A DNA stretch of 64,000 nucleotides from an uncultured Alphaproteobacteria bacterium (GTDB lineage: Bacteria > Pseudomonadota > Alphaproteobacteria > HIMB59 > GCA-002718135). Position 1 is the first letter of the stretch. Each line of letters begins with the position of its first letter. The DNA lies in contig CACFXU010000009.1 in assembly GCA_902570155.1 (NCBI GenBank), positions 1 through 64,000 of the forward strand, in the 5' to 3' direction. Position numbers and translations under genes: made by a program. Below are positions 51,734 to 63,278 of this stretch, in pieces. The notes beneath the pieces are model-generated. The model was not told where the DNA came from. It searched no databases and saw nothing but the letters and a program-made list of their open reading frames with translations.

Positions 51734-53159
51734 TATTTACAATATTTTTTTTATTCCTGAAATTTTTTTAGCATGCTCTTCTTTTGTTTGCTTACTTTTT
51801 GGACTTTTTTTAAAAAAAAATGCCTTTAGGCAAACTTCCAATCTAGCAGTTTTCGTTTTATTATTAACCATTTTGCTTGTTTACTATGATAGTGAATCAA
51901 ATTTTGCAAATTATAAAAGTTTATTTAGCCACTCTTCTTTTATAAATTTTTTTAAAATTTTAGCTCTATTAGGATCTATAGCTAGTATCATCATTTCTAA
52001 AGATTATTTCTTAGGCGTTAAACTTAAAAATTTTGAAATTCCTATTTTATTTTTATTTTCAACACTTGGGATGATGTTAATGATTGCTTCAAATAATCTT
52101 ATGTCCATGTATCTAGCAATAGAACTACAAAGTTTATCTTTGTATGTTGCTGCAGCAATAAAAAGAGATTCAATCTCATCAGCTGAGTCAGGAGTAAAAT
52201 ACTTTATTTTAGGAGCATTATCCTCTGGTATACTTTTGTATGGTTTCTCCTTAATTTATGGATTTACTGGTTCAATGAATTTTGATGATATAAGTTTATA
52301 TTTATCAAAATATGATAATTTAAATTTAGGTCTAATTTTTGGGCTTGTATTTGTGATGGTAGGCTTGGCTTTTAAGGTTTCAGCCGTACCTTTCCATATG
52401 TGGACTCCCGATGTTTATGAAGGAGCTCCAAACTCAATTACAGGTTTTTTTGCTATTGTCCCTAAGATTGCTGCAGTAGCTTTAATTTATCGTTTTTGCT
52501 TAGTTCCATTTGAAAATTTTTACTTAGAATGGAGTCAAATAATTTTATTTTTATCAATAGCCTCAATGTTTCTTGGAGCTATAGCGGCTATAGCACAGTC
52601 AAATATTAAAAGATTATTAGCTTATAGTTCTATCGGGCATATAGGCTATATCCTAATCGCTTTAGTTGCCGCAAATGATGATGGAATTAAAGCAGCATCA
52701 ATTTATATGTTTTCATATATGATAATGAATGTTGCTATTTTTGCTATTTTACTTTCGCTAAAAGTTAAAAATGAATATTTAATTAATATAAGTGATTTAA
52801 AAGGGTTAAGTAAAAGTAATCCAATCGTTAGTCTTTCTATTTCAATAATAATGCTATCTATGGCTGGTATCCCACCATTTATAGGATTTTTTGGAAAGTT
52901 TTATGTTTTCATTGCTGCAATTGAACAAGAATTATATGTACTTTCAGTTCTTGGTGTCTTAGCTAGCGTAATTTCTGCTTTTTATTATTTAAGAATTATT
53001 AAGATAATGTATTTTGATGAAAGTAAAAGTGAAGGAATAATTAATTTTCATATTTCTTTTCAATCAAAAATTATTTTATCCTTAAGTTTATTTTTAATTA
53101 TTTGTTTTATATTTTATCCGTCTTTATTGATTAATATATCAGCGAGTTTGACCATTTGA
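51723..53159 (+). CDS. nuoN: NADH-quinone oxidoreductase subunit N
   Basis: YLAIELQSLSLYVAAAIKRDSISSAESGVKYFILGALSSGILLYG, MWTPDVYEGAP. Confidence 0.96.
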   Translation: MLNNIYNIFFIPEIFLACSSFVCLLFGLFLKKNAFRQTSNLAVFVLLLTILLVYYDSESNFANYKSLFSHSSFINFFKILALLGSIASIIISKDYFLGVKLKNFEIPILFLFSTLGMMLMIASNNLMSMYLAIELQSLSLYVAAAIKRDSISSAESGVKYFILGALSSGILLYGFSLIYGFTGSMNFDDISLYLSKYDNLNLGLIFGLVFVMVGLAFKVSAVPFHMWTPDVYEGAPNSITGFFAIVPKIAAVALIYRFCLVPFENFYLEWSQIILFLSIASMFLGAIAAIAQSNIKRLLAYSSIGHIGYILIALVAANDDGIKAASIYMFSYMIMNVAIFAILLSLKVKNEYLINISDLKGLSKSNPIVSLSISIIMLSMAGIPPFIGFFGKFYVFIAAIEQELYVLSVLGVLASVISAFYYLRIIKIMYFDESKSEGIINFHISFQSKIILSLSLFLIICFIFYPSLLINISASLTI

Positions 53160-53162
53160 TTA

Positions 53163-53897
53163 ATGTCATTAGATAAAATTAAAAATCTATTAGATAAAAA
53201 CAATTTTGATTTTCATTTTATTGAATCTGTAGACTCTACAATGTCTGAGGTTAAAAAACTTATTTATAATAGAAATATATGTTTGATGGCAAATGAACAA
53301 AAAAAAGGATTTGGCAGACGGGGAACAACATGGGAAAGTCCAAAAAATAATGTCTATATTTCTATTTTATCTAAAAATATATTGCCAATAGAAAATCATT
53401 TTTTAAATAATGCTTTTATTACTAATATGATCTGTTCTGTGATTGAAAATATTTGTAATGTTAAAACTCAAATTAAATGGCCAAATGACATTTTAATTAA
53501 TAAAGAAAAAATTTCTGGAATAATTTCTGAAATATTTAGTATTAAAAGTGATAAATATATAAATACTGGTTTTGGAGTTAATATAGTATCTTCTCCAAAA
53601 ATTGAAAATTATCCAACAACTAATATTAATAAATACAATAAAGATATTAACAATTTTTATTTTGTATATGAATTTATTGAAGAGTATTTCAACAATTTTA
53701 AACAACTGCTAAATAATCACGAAAAAATTATGACTGAATATAAAAGTAGATTATTATATTTAGGAAGCAATATTAATTTAAAAATTGATGAGCAAAATGT
53801 AAAACAGGGAATATTTCATAATCTTAACCCAGATGGTTCAATCACTTTAAAAAATAATATTAATTTTGAAAATATATATAATGCTAGAATAATTTAA
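53163..53897 (+). CDS. birA: biotin-[acetyl-CoA-carboxylase] ligase
   Basis: ANEQKKGFGRRGTTWESPKNNVYISIL, IKWPNDILINKEKISGIISE, GFGVNI. Confidence 0.9.
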   Translation: MSLDKIKNLLDKNNFDFHFIESVDSTMSEVKKLIYNRNICLMANEQKKGFGRRGTTWESPKNNVYISILSKNILPIENHFLNNAFITNMICSVIENICNVKTQIKWPNDILINKEKISGIISEIFSIKSDKYINTGFGVNIVSSPKIENYPTTNINKYNKDINNFYFVYEFIEEYFNNFKQLLNNHEKIMTEYKSRLLYLGSNINLKIDEQNVKQGIFHNLNPDGSITLKNNINFENIYNARII

Positions 53898-54658
53898 TGA
53901 TTGTTATAGATGCAGGTAATACGAATATAGTTATAGGTTTTTATATAAAAAATAAATTAATTAAAATTATTAGATTAAAAACAGAAAAAAAAATCAATAT
54001 TACACAAAAAGAAATAAATAAATTTTTTAAAATTAACAAAAAGTTGATTAATAATCTTAAAGATAGATTTTGTATCTTGTCCTCTGTTGTACCTTCTTTA
54101 AATTTAATTTTTAAAAATATTTTTCAAAAGAATAAATTCAAATTTTATGTAATTAATCCAAAAAAAATATCATTTAGAAATAGTATCAATTATAATTTAA
54201 ATCAAATTGGAAGTGATCGAATAGCAAACTATGCATATATATATAGTAAGAAAATCAAAGACTGTATAATTCTCGACTTTGGTACAGCTACTACTTTTGA
54301 TGTCATTAAAAATAATCAATATTTAGGTGGATTAATTTTTCCAGGTATAAATCTCTCAATGGAGACACTTTTAAAAAATGCTGAGTTAATAAAAACTTCC
54401 AAAATCTCAAAATCAAATAAAATTGTTAATAATAATACATCAGCTTCTATTCAATCAGGTTTCTATTTTGGTTATTTGCATGCAGTTAATGGCATATTAA
54501 AGCAAATCATTAAGGAGAATAATTTTAGGCCTAAAGTCTATATTACGGGAGGTCTTGGTAAAATATTTAGGGATAAAATTATTTATAAACCTATATATAT
54601 GGAACATTTGACTTTAGAAGGAATAAAAGAAATCGGTAACAAACATTTTTATGAGTAA
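53897..54658 (+). CDS. coaX: type III pantothenate kinase
   Basis: MIVIDAGNTNIVIGF, GSDRIANYAY, ILDFGTATTFDVI, GGLIFPGINLSMETL. Confidence 0.93.
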   Translation: MIVIDAGNTNIVIGFYIKNKLIKIIRLKTEKKINITQKEINKFFKINKKLINNLKDRFCILSSVVPSLNLIFKNIFQKNKFKFYVINPKKISFRNSINYNLNQIGSDRIANYAYIYSKKIKDCIILDFGTATTFDVIKNNQYLGGLIFPGINLSMETLLKNAELIKTSKISKSNKIVNNNTSASIQSGFYFGYLHAVNGILKQIIKENNFRPKVYITGGLGKIFRDKIIYKPIYMEHLTLEGIKEIGNKHFYE

Positions 54659-56324
54659 TAATTTACAACTAAATGATTTTAATAAAGGACTACACTTTTT
54701 ATCTCTGGGAGGTATTGGAGAAATAGGTGCAAATTGTTATCTTTACGGATGTGATGGTAAATGGATAATGATAGATTTAGGCCTTTCATTTGCAGATGAA
54801 AAGTTTCCTGGTGTAGATTTATTGGTACCAAAAATAGATCATATTGAAAGTTTAGAAGATAATCTCGAGGCTATTATTATCAGCCATGGTCATGAAGATC
54901 ATGCAGGAGCTGTTGCGTTCTTAGCAAATAAAATTAAATGTCCTGTATATGCTAGTAAATTTGCAAAATTTCTTATCGAAAATAGGCTAAAAGAATTCAA
55001 TAAAATAGAAGGGTTTACTTTAAAAGAGATAAATCTAGAAAAGAAATTAATATTCAATAATTTTGATATAAGTTTTATTCCAACTACACACTCAATTCCT
55101 GAACCAACTGCAATAGTAATTAAAACAACATATGGATCATTACTTCATACTGCCGATTGGAAAATAGATCATTCACCTACTTTAGGAGACTCATTTTCAA
55201 AAGAAAAATTTGAAAAATTAGGAAATGATGGATTACTTGCCTTAATAGGTGACTCAACTAACGCAAATGTGCCTGGTAAATCAGAATCTGAAAGTGATGT
55301 TAGAGAAGAATTGACAAGTATATTTTCAAGATTTTCTAATAGAATTGTTGTTACCTGTTTTTCTTCAAATATTGCAAGAATGAAAAATATTATTCAAGCA
55401 GCAAAAAAAAATAAAAGAAAGGTCGCTCTTGTTGGTAGGAGTATGAAAAAAAATATCGAAGTAGCAAGAAAATGTGGTTATGTTGAAGATGATGAAATTT
55501 TTATTGGTGAAGATGAAGCTTCTTATATACCAAGAGAAAATTTAGTCATAATTTGTACTGGAAGTCAGGGTGAAAAAAGATCTGCACTTTTCAGAATAGC
55601 TTATAATTCTCATCAACATTTACATTTAGAGCCTGAAGATGTAGTAATTTTTAGCTCTAGAGATATTCCTGGTAATGAAAAATCAATAAATAATTTAAAG
55701 AACTTACTTATTAGACAAAGAGTTGAGATAGTAACTGCTGATGATGATTTAGTACATGTTTCAGGTCATGGTTATGCAGATGAAATAAAACAAATGTATA
55801 ATTGGACAAAACCGTACCTATCTATTCCTGTGCATGGTGAACCCATGCATTTAGAGGCACATAAACAATTATCTTACTCATCTCAAGTACCATTTACTAA
55901 GATTTTAGAAAATGGAAAATGTCTCAAAATTGCACCAGGTGAACCTAAAATTGTAGAAAAATTTGAAACTGGAAAGTTAATTGTTGAGGGTAAAAATCTT
56001 TACGACTCTGAATCTGCATTTATTAAAGAGAGAAGGAAATATTCATTTGAGGGGCTAGTTTTAATTTCTTTAATTATCAATAATGAAGACTATTCAATAA
56101 ATAAAAATATGTTACTTACCTTAAAAGGATTGCCTGGAATAGATGAAGAAAATATTAAAAATGATTTTAAAATATTTTTTATAGAGAACTATACAAAACT
56201 TAACAAAGATCAAAAATCATCAGATCTTATAGTATCTGACTTAGTTAAAAGTACTTTTAGAAAGATTATAAAAAATTCAATTCAAAAAAAACCAGAAATT
56301 GAAGTTCATTTAATACGATCTTAA
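54651..56324 (+). CDS. rnj: ribonuclease J
   Basis: Metallo-beta-lactamase HGHEDHAGAVAF, DLGLSFAD, SGHGYADEIKQMYNWTKPYLSIPVHGEPMHL. Confidence 0.92.
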   Translation: MSNNLQLNDFNKGLHFLSLGGIGEIGANCYLYGCDGKWIMIDLGLSFADEKFPGVDLLVPKIDHIESLEDNLEAIIISHGHEDHAGAVAFLANKIKCPVYASKFAKFLIENRLKEFNKIEGFTLKEINLEKKLIFNNFDISFIPTTHSIPEPTAIVIKTTYGSLLHTADWKIDHSPTLGDSFSKEKFEKLGNDGLLALIGDSTNANVPGKSESESDVREELTSIFSRFSNRIVVTCFSSNIARMKNIIQAAKKNKRKVALVGRSMKKNIEVARKCGYVEDDEIFIGEDEASYIPRENLVIICTGSQGEKRSALFRIAYNSHQHLHLEPEDVVIFSSRDIPGNEKSINNLKNLLIRQRVEIVTADDDLVHVSGHGYADEIKQMYNWTKPYLSIPVHGEPMHLEAHKQLSYSSQVPFTKILENGKCLKIAPGEPKIVEKFETGKLIVEGKNLYDSESAFIKERRKYSFEGLVLISLIINNEDYSINKNMLLTLKGLPGIDEENIKNDFKIFFIENYTKLNKDQKSSDLIVSDLVKSTFRKIIKNSIQKKPEIEVHLIRS

Positions 56325-56557
56325 TGGCACTATTTACTCATGTTCTTATTTTTATCCTTGTTTGGTGGATTTTATTTTTCATACTCCTACCAATTAAGAT
56401 AAAAGTACCCCAAAAAGTAGAATCTGGACATGCAAAAAGTGCTCCAAGTAAGCCATATCTTCTAATAAAATTTGTAGCAACTTCATTAATATCAGCTTTA
56501 ATTTTATTTTTTTTGATTTTATTTGGATTTGATTTATCAAATATATTTAATAAATGA
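56324..56557 (+). CDS. DUF1467-like small membrane protein
   Basis: Short two-TM protein (WWILFFILLPIKI...SAPSKPYLLIKFVATSLISALI) between rnj and proS, as in other alphaproteobacteria. Confidence 0.7.
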   Translation: MALFTHVLIFILVWWILFFILLPIKIKVPQKVESGHAKSAPSKPYLLIKFVATSLISALILFFLILFGFDLSNIFNK

Positions 56558-57849
56558 AATATTCTAACTTTTTTCTTCCCACTATTAAAGATGCGCCATC
56601 AGATGCTGAAATAATTTCACATAAATTAATGATCAGAGCTGGCATGATTAAACAATCTAGTGCCGGTATTTATTCTTGGTTACCTCTAGGTCTACTTGTA
56701 TTAAAAAATATTGAACAGATTGTAAGAGAGGAACAAAATAATGCAGGAGCAGTAGAACTGCTTATGCCTACGATACAATCTTCTGATTTGTGGATTAAAT
56801 CAGGAAGATACGATGATTATGGAAAAGAAATGTTAAGGATTACAGATAGAAGTGGAAGGGAAATGCTTTACGGCCCAACAAATGAAGAATTAATTACAGA
56901 TATATTTCAATCACATATAAATTCTTACAAAGATCTTCCAAAAAATCTTTATCATATTCAATGGAAATTCCGAGATGAAGTTAGGCCTAGATTTGGAGTA
57001 ATGCGAGGAAGAGAATTCTTAATGAAGGATAATTATTCATTTGATCTTGATGAAAGCGAAGCAAAAAAATCTTATGACAATATGTTTAAAGCATACATAA
57101 AAACTTTTATTAGAATGGGCTTAACACCAATTTCTTTAAGGGCAGAAACAGGACCAATTGGAGGTAACTTAAGTCATGAATTTCAAATACTAGCTAAGAC
57201 TGGTGAAAGTACACTTTATTATGATAAAAAATTAGAAACACTAAACCCTGAAACTATAGACCCAAATGAGTTACAGTCATTTTATGCTGCAGTTGATGAT
57301 CAACATGATGAAAAAAATTGCCCAATTTCAAATGAAGATTTAAAAATTTCTAAGGGCATTGAAGTCGGTCATATTTTTTATTTTGGAACAAAATACTCTG
57401 AGAAATTAAACGCATTTGTTCAAGATAAAAGTGGGAAAAATGTTCCAGTGCATATGGGATCATATGGCATTGGTGTTTCAAGACTTGTGGGCGCAATTAT
57501 AGAAGCTTATCATGATGAAAAAGGTATTAGGTGGCCTTTAGAAGTTGCTCCATTTAAGGTTTCCATAGTTAATTTAATGCCAGAAGATCAAGATTGTGCC
57601 ACAAAATCATCAGAATATTATAAATATTTTATGAAAAATAATATTGAAGTCATTTTAGATGATAGAATCTGCAGTATAGGAAAAAAATTATCTGATAATG
57701 AGTTAATTGGGACACCATATCAAATAATTATTGGCAAAAGAGATTTAAAAGATAATTTAGTAGAAATAAAAAATCGCCAAAATAATGAAAGTGAAAAAAT
57801 TTCATCCAGTAGTGTAATTGATTTTATAAATAATAAGTTAATAAAATAG
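56554..57849 (+). CDS. proS: prolyl-tRNA synthetase (short alphaproteobacterial form)
   Basis: MIRAGMIKQSSAGIYSWLPLGL, QWKFRDEVRPRFGVMRGREFLMKDNYSFD. Confidence 0.95.
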   Translation: MKYSNFFLPTIKDAPSDAEIISHKLMIRAGMIKQSSAGIYSWLPLGLLVLKNIEQIVREEQNNAGAVELLMPTIQSSDLWIKSGRYDDYGKEMLRITDRSGREMLYGPTNEELITDIFQSHINSYKDLPKNLYHIQWKFRDEVRPRFGVMRGREFLMKDNYSFDLDESEAKKSYDNMFKAYIKTFIRMGLTPISLRAETGPIGGNLSHEFQILAKTGESTLYYDKKLETLNPETIDPNELQSFYAAVDDQHDEKNCPISNEDLKISKGIEVGHIFYFGTKYSEKLNAFVQDKSGKNVPVHMGSYGIGVSRLVGAIIEAYHDEKGIRWPLEVAPFKVSIVNLMPEDQDCATKSSEYYKYFMKNNIEVILDDRICSIGKKLSDNELIGTPYQIIIGKRDLKDNLVEIKNRQNNESEKISSSSVIDFINNKLIK

Positions 57850-59100
57850 ATGATTTCTAAATCAGAACGATTACTGATTTTTAGGTTTTTATTTTCTAAG
57901 AAATCTGATGGCTATGTGTCTATTTTTGCTTGGTTTTCAATAACAGGTATTAGTTTAGGAGTAGCAGCAATTATTATAGTAATGTCTGTTATGAATGGTT
58001 TTAGAATTGATCTCACTAACAGAATAATTGGACTTAATTCACACCTTAATATTTATAGTTTTGATAATGAGATAACAAATAAGCAAGCTGATGAACTCAT
58101 ATTGAATATTGATAATTCTTTTTTTTACCAACACTACAAATCTATTGAAACAAATGGATTAATTATAAAATCAAGCAACTCAAAAGGTGTTATGATCAAA
58201 GGCTATGATGCATATGATAAAAATCATTATTTGTTCAATTCAATTAATATGGGAGCATTAATTCAAAATCCAAAAAGTGAATTATTAATTGGAGACTCTT
58301 TAGCAAACGAAATGAATTTAAGCGTGGGAGATAAGGTTAAAATTGCAATTCCAAAGACTGATAAAACAATATTAGGAAATATTCCAAGATTTAAGACATT
58401 GGAGGTAGTAGGTATATTTGATCTAGGTTTATATGAATATGATTCAAATTTAATTTTTTTATCTTCAGAACTTGTTAGAAAATTACTCTTGTATGATGAA
58501 GATATATATAACAAAATTGAATTCTTTACATCATCTCCTAATGAAATTGAATTATTTAAAAATATAGTAGAATTAGAAACATCTAACCTTTTATTAAATT
58601 TTTATTCAATATCTTGGAAGGATCAAAACAAAACTTTAATAAATGCACTTAAGGTGGAAAAGAATGTTATGTTTATTATTCTTTCTTTAATTATCTTAGT
58701 TGCATCATTAAATATAATTTCAGGATTAATTATATTTGTAAAAGAAAAAAACAAAGATATTGGAATTTTGAAAACTATTGGAATGAGTAATAAAAGTATT
58801 ATAAAAATATTTTTTACTATTGGAGTCTCAATTGGTTTGATTGGATCTTTAATAGGATTAATAATTGGAACTCTTTTCACAATAAATATTAAGTCAATTC
58901 AAAGTTTTTTAGAATATTTACTTGGAACAAAACTGTTTTCTGAAGAAGTTTATTATTTATCATCTTTACCTTCAAAAATTAGCATAAATGAGGTTGTTTA
59001 CGTACTTTGTGTAGCAATAATCATATCAATTATATCAACTATTTTTCCAGCTTTACGTTCAGCTAGAATAGACCCAGTTAAAAGTTTAAGAAGTGAATAA
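57850..59100 (+). CDS. lolC: lipoprotein-releasing ABC transporter permease
   Basis: [62 protein letters not shown]. Confidence 0.92.
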   Translation: MISKSERLLIFRFLFSKKSDGYVSIFAWFSITGISLGVAAIIIVMSVMNGFRIDLTNRIIGLNSHLNIYSFDNEITNKQADELILNIDNSFFYQHYKSIETNGLIIKSSNSKGVMIKGYDAYDKNHYLFNSINMGALIQNPKSELLIGDSLANEMNLSVGDKVKIAIPKTDKTILGNIPRFKTLEVVGIFDLGLYEYDSNLIFLSSELVRKLLLYDEDIYNKIEFFTSSPNEIELFKNIVELETSNLLLNFYSISWKDQNKTLINALKVEKNVMFIILSLIILVASLNIISGLIIFVKEKNKDIGILKTIGMSNKSIIKIFFTIGVSIGLIGSLIGLIIGTLFTINIKSIQSFLEYLLGTKLFSEEVYYLSSLPSKISINEVVYVLCVAIIISIISTIFPALRSARIDPVKSLRSE

Positions 59101-59782
59101 TAAATATTTATTAGAGATAACCAATCTTTGTAAAAATTATACAAATGAAAATAATTCAAAAATTGAGATAATTAAAAATTTGAATTTTAAATTAAATCAA
59201 AACACTAAAGTTTCAATTGTTGGTCCTTCAGGTTCAGGCAAAACAACTTTTCTCAATATTATTGGTTTACTTGACTCAGAATATGATGGAAACTTTTATT
59301 TTAAGAATAAAGATATTTCTTTGTGCTCTAAAGATGAAACGAATAAAATTAGAGGATTATCCATTGGTTTTATTCATCAATTTTTTCATCTGATCCCCGA
59401 ACTCACTGTGATAGAGAATGTAATGCTACCATTATTAATTAATAAAAATGAAAAGAAAAGTTACGAAATTTCTAAAAAACTACTTCTTGAATTCGGTTTA
59501 GATGAAAGAATAAATTATAAACCACTAAAATTATCAGGAGGAGAGCAACAAAGAGTCGCTATTGCTAGATCTTTAGTAAATGATCCAGATTTAATTTTAG
59601 CTGATGAGATGACCGGCAATCTTGATGAAGATACTGCTAACAATATTTTTAAATTTTTTATAAATTATATCGAACAAAATAATAAAACTTTAGTATATGT
59701 TACTCATAACAAAACTTATTCTTTATTAGCTGATGAAATTTATTATTTTAAAAATAAGAAAATACATTTGACAAATGAATAA
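59093..59782 (+). CDS. lolD: lipoprotein-releasing ABC transporter ATP-binding protein
   Basis: [47 protein letters not shown]. Confidence 0.94.
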   Translation: MNNKYLLEITNLCKNYTNENNSKIEIIKNLNFKLNQNTKVSIVGPSGSGKTTFLNIIGLLDSEYDGNFYFKNKDISLCSKDETNKIRGLSIGFIHQFFHLIPELTVIENVMLPLLINKNEKKSYEISKKLLLEFGLDERINYKPLKLSGGEQQRVAIARSLVNDPDLILADEMTGNLDEDTANNIFKFFINYIEQNNKTLVYVTHNKTYSLLADEIYYFKNKKIHLTNE

Positions 59783-62700
59783 TCCTTTTATTCATTTACG
59801 TTCTTTATCATCATATTCTTTATCCGAAAGTACGCTAAAAATTACTAATTTAGTTGATCTTGCTAAAAAAAATGAAATGCCTGCAATCGCTATTACAGAT
59901 AATAATAATATGTTTGGAGTATTTGAATTTTCGAAAGAATGTGTAAAAAATAACATTCAGCCTATAATTGGAACTTCAATAAATCTATTAGATATTATCG
60001 TAAATAATCAAATTTCCCAGGTTACATTTTTAGTTAAAAATGAAATTGGGTATAGAAATCTCTTAGAATTAAGTTCACTTTCTCATCTTAATGATGGAAA
60101 TAATGTTGGTATATACTTTTCGCAATTAGAGAAATTTTCTGAAGGTTTATTTTGTTATATAGGTGGTGAATTTAATCCTCTACTTTTATTAAATAAAGAA
60201 AACAAAAAAAAAGATATCATTCAATTAATAGGTAATTTTAAAAAAAGTTTTTAAACAAAATTTTCTTTTTGAAATTCAAAGAATAAATGATCAAAATATA
60301 GATGTTTTTGAAAAAGAATTTATTAATTTATCAAAGGAATTTGATATACCCCTCATTGGTTCAAATAATATTAAGTACGCAAATAAAGATGATTATTCAG
60401 CTCATGATGCATTACTATGTATTGCTCAAAAATCTACAATTAATAATTCTCAAAGAAATACTTCAAATGAAAATATTTATTTTAAGTCAAATGAAGAAAT
60501 GTATTCAAATTTTGAAGACATTCCTGAGATAATACAAAATAATTTAAATATTTCTCTATCTTGTAATTATTTTCCTGAATCAACAAAACCACAATTACCG
60601 GAATTTAAAAATGATTTAGATCTATCAGCAGAAGATTTTTTATTAAAAACGTCAGAATTAGGACTTGGAAATAAAATAAAAGAAAAGAATATTAAGAATA
60701 TAGAAATTTACACAGATAGATTGAAATATGAAAATGAAATCATCATTAGAATGGGGTTTGCTGGATATTTTTTAATAGTAGCAGATTTTGTTAATTGGGC
60801 TAAAGAGCAATCCATCCCTGTTGGTCCTGGAAGAGGATCAGGTGCTGGCAGTTTAGTAGCTTGGTGTTTAGGTATAACAGATTTAGATCCATTAGAATAT
60901 GAATTATTATTTGAAAGATTCTTAAATCCAGAAAGAGTGTCAATGCCAGATTTTGACATAGATTTTTGTCAAACTAGAAGAGATGAAGTCATCGAATACG
61001 TAAATAATAAATATGGAAGTGAATGTGTTGCTCATATAATTACATTTGGAACACTTGCATCTAGAGCTGCGGTGAGAGATATTGGCAGAGTTTTGGAAGT
61101 ACCTTATGGAGAGGTAGATTCTTTTGCTAAACTAATACCTTTTAATCCCTCAAATCCACTGACTTTAAGTGAGTCAATTAAATCTGAAAGAAGTTTACAA
61201 GAAAGGATAAGCAGTGATGAAAGAATTTCAAATATTATTGATGTGAGTCTTAAAATTGAAGGTACTCACAGACATGCTTCAACACATGCTGCAGGAGTTG
61301 TTATTGGTCATGAGAAATTATCTAAAGTAGTTCCTTTATACAAAGATCAAAATACCAATACAAATGCAACACAATTTTCGATGAAATACGTTGAAGAAGC
61401 TGGTTTAATAAAATTTGATTTTCTTGGATTAACCACATTATCAATCATTGATGATTGCATAAAATTAATAGTTAAAGAAAATAAAAATTTTTTTATAAAT
61501 AAAATTCCTCTAAATGATACAAAAACCTATGATCAGTTAAGCAAGGGTGATACAGTAGGAATTTTCCAATTAGAAAGTAATGGTATGGGTAGCGTCCTTC
61601 GTCAATTGCAACCTGATAGGTTTGAAGAAATAATTGCTGTAGTTGCTTTGTTTAGACCTGGGCCAATGGATAATATTCCTTCTTTTTGTAATAGAAAACA
61701 TGGACGTGAAGAAATCAAATATCTTCATTCTATGTTAGAAGACGTCTTAAAAGAAACTTATGGAATAATTGTTTATCAAGAACAAGTAATGCAGATTGCA
61801 CAAGTTTTATCAAATTATTCTTTAGGTGAAGCAGACCTACTAAGAAGAGCAATGGGAAAAAAAATTCAGAAAGAAATGGATATGCAAAAATCAAGATTTA
61901 TAGAAGGGGCTGTTCAAAATAATATTGATAAAAAAGAAGCTTCAAAAATATTTGATTTAGTTGATAAATTTGCGGGGTATGGTTTTAATAAAAGTCATGC
62001 TGCAGCATATGCTTTAATATCTTATCAAACTGCTTATTTAAAAGCTAATTTTCCTCATGAATTTCTTACAGCAACTTTAAACTATTCTATAGATAGAACA
62101 GAAAAAATTATTTTACTTAAACAAGAAATAGAAAGATTAAATATTAATTTTTTAAAGCCAGATATAAATTTTTCTGATTCTTTATTTTCAATTGAAATAA
62201 ATGACAATTTAAAATCAATAAGATTCGGATTAGCAGCAATTAAAGGTGTCGGAATAAAATCCATTTCTAATATGGTTGATGAAAGAAATAGAAATGGCAA
62301 ATTTAAAAGTATCATTGATTTTATGAATAGAGTTTCCAAGGAAGTAATAAACAAAAGACAACTTGAAAAACTTATTCAGGCTGGAGCTTTTGATAGTATT
62401 GAACCTAACAGATCGAAATTATTTAATAATGTATCAAAATTTGTTGAATTATTTGGAGGAGAAAAAAATATCAATCAAGATATGCTTTTTGAAGAAAATG
62501 AGATTTCTTTTGAAGATAAAAACTTATTTAATCAAAATTATGAAAAATGGAAGAACGCAGAAATTTTATCTAATGAATTAGAGGTTATTGGATTTTATTT
62601 TTCTGACCACCCATTAAATCATTATCCAAAAAAGTTTTTTGAATTAGAGAATATTATGTCTTTTAGAAACTATTCAGAAAGTTATGACTCAAACGCAATC

Positions 62701-63180
62701 AAAGTTTGCGGTGCTATTTTAGATATTAAGGAAAGATCAAATAAGGATGGAAAAAAATATGCATTTATAACAGTATCAGAAACTAATTATCAATTTGAAT
62801 TAACTATATTTAGTGAAAATTTATATAAATATCGACCATTATTAAAAGAAGGAAATTTATTAATATTTAATATTGATATTGTAAAAAGTAATACTGATAC
62901 ACGTTTTATAATAAGATCAATAGATTCTTTGGAGAAAATTTTTGTTAAAAATAATTATAAATTTAATATTTATACAAATATTAAAAACATTGATGAATTA
63001 AAAGATAATATTTTTGCAGAAAAAGAAAGTTGCAATTTTGATAATTTTATTGATGTCTTCATTACAGTGGATCAGAAATTAGTAAATTTTGATTTTAATA
63101 AATATTCAATTAAATCTTTTAAAAAACTAGACGATTTAAATAAATCAAAAATTCTAGATTATTCATTAGAAATATCTTGA
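59775..63180 (+). CDS. dnaE: DNA polymerase III subunit alpha, interrupted by a +1 frameshift near 60240-60246
   Basis: PHP part 59775-60254; the rest is in a different frame through 60241-63180 (KKVFKQNFLFEIQRINDQ...AHDALLCIA...; VGPGRGSGAGSLVAWCLGITDLDP; MPDFDIDFCQ). Confidence 0.93.
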
Positions 63181-63226
63181 AAAAATAATTCATTATAATA
63201 TTAGATCAAATAAATTAAATCTAGCA

Positions 63227-63270
63227 CACAGAAAAAACCGGTGTTTTTATTTCTGTGGAGGTTAAACCGG
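63227..63270 (+). promoter_or_regulatory. structured 5' leader of rpsB, candidate S2 autoregulatory element
   Basis: CACAGAAA..TTTCTGTG hairpin (63227-63257) with inner AAAC-CGGT-GTTT, then GGAGG and a repeated AAACCGG next to the rpsB start. Confidence 0.55.
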
Positions 63271-63278
63271 GAGTAAAT

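Noticed and set aside
60302-60532. ORF of 76 aa in dnaE
   Set aside because: Out-of-frame translation; the true DnaE frame runs through this segment once the frameshift is taken into account
62363-62581. ORF of 72 aa in dnaE
   Set aside because: Shadow frame within the conserved DnaE coding region
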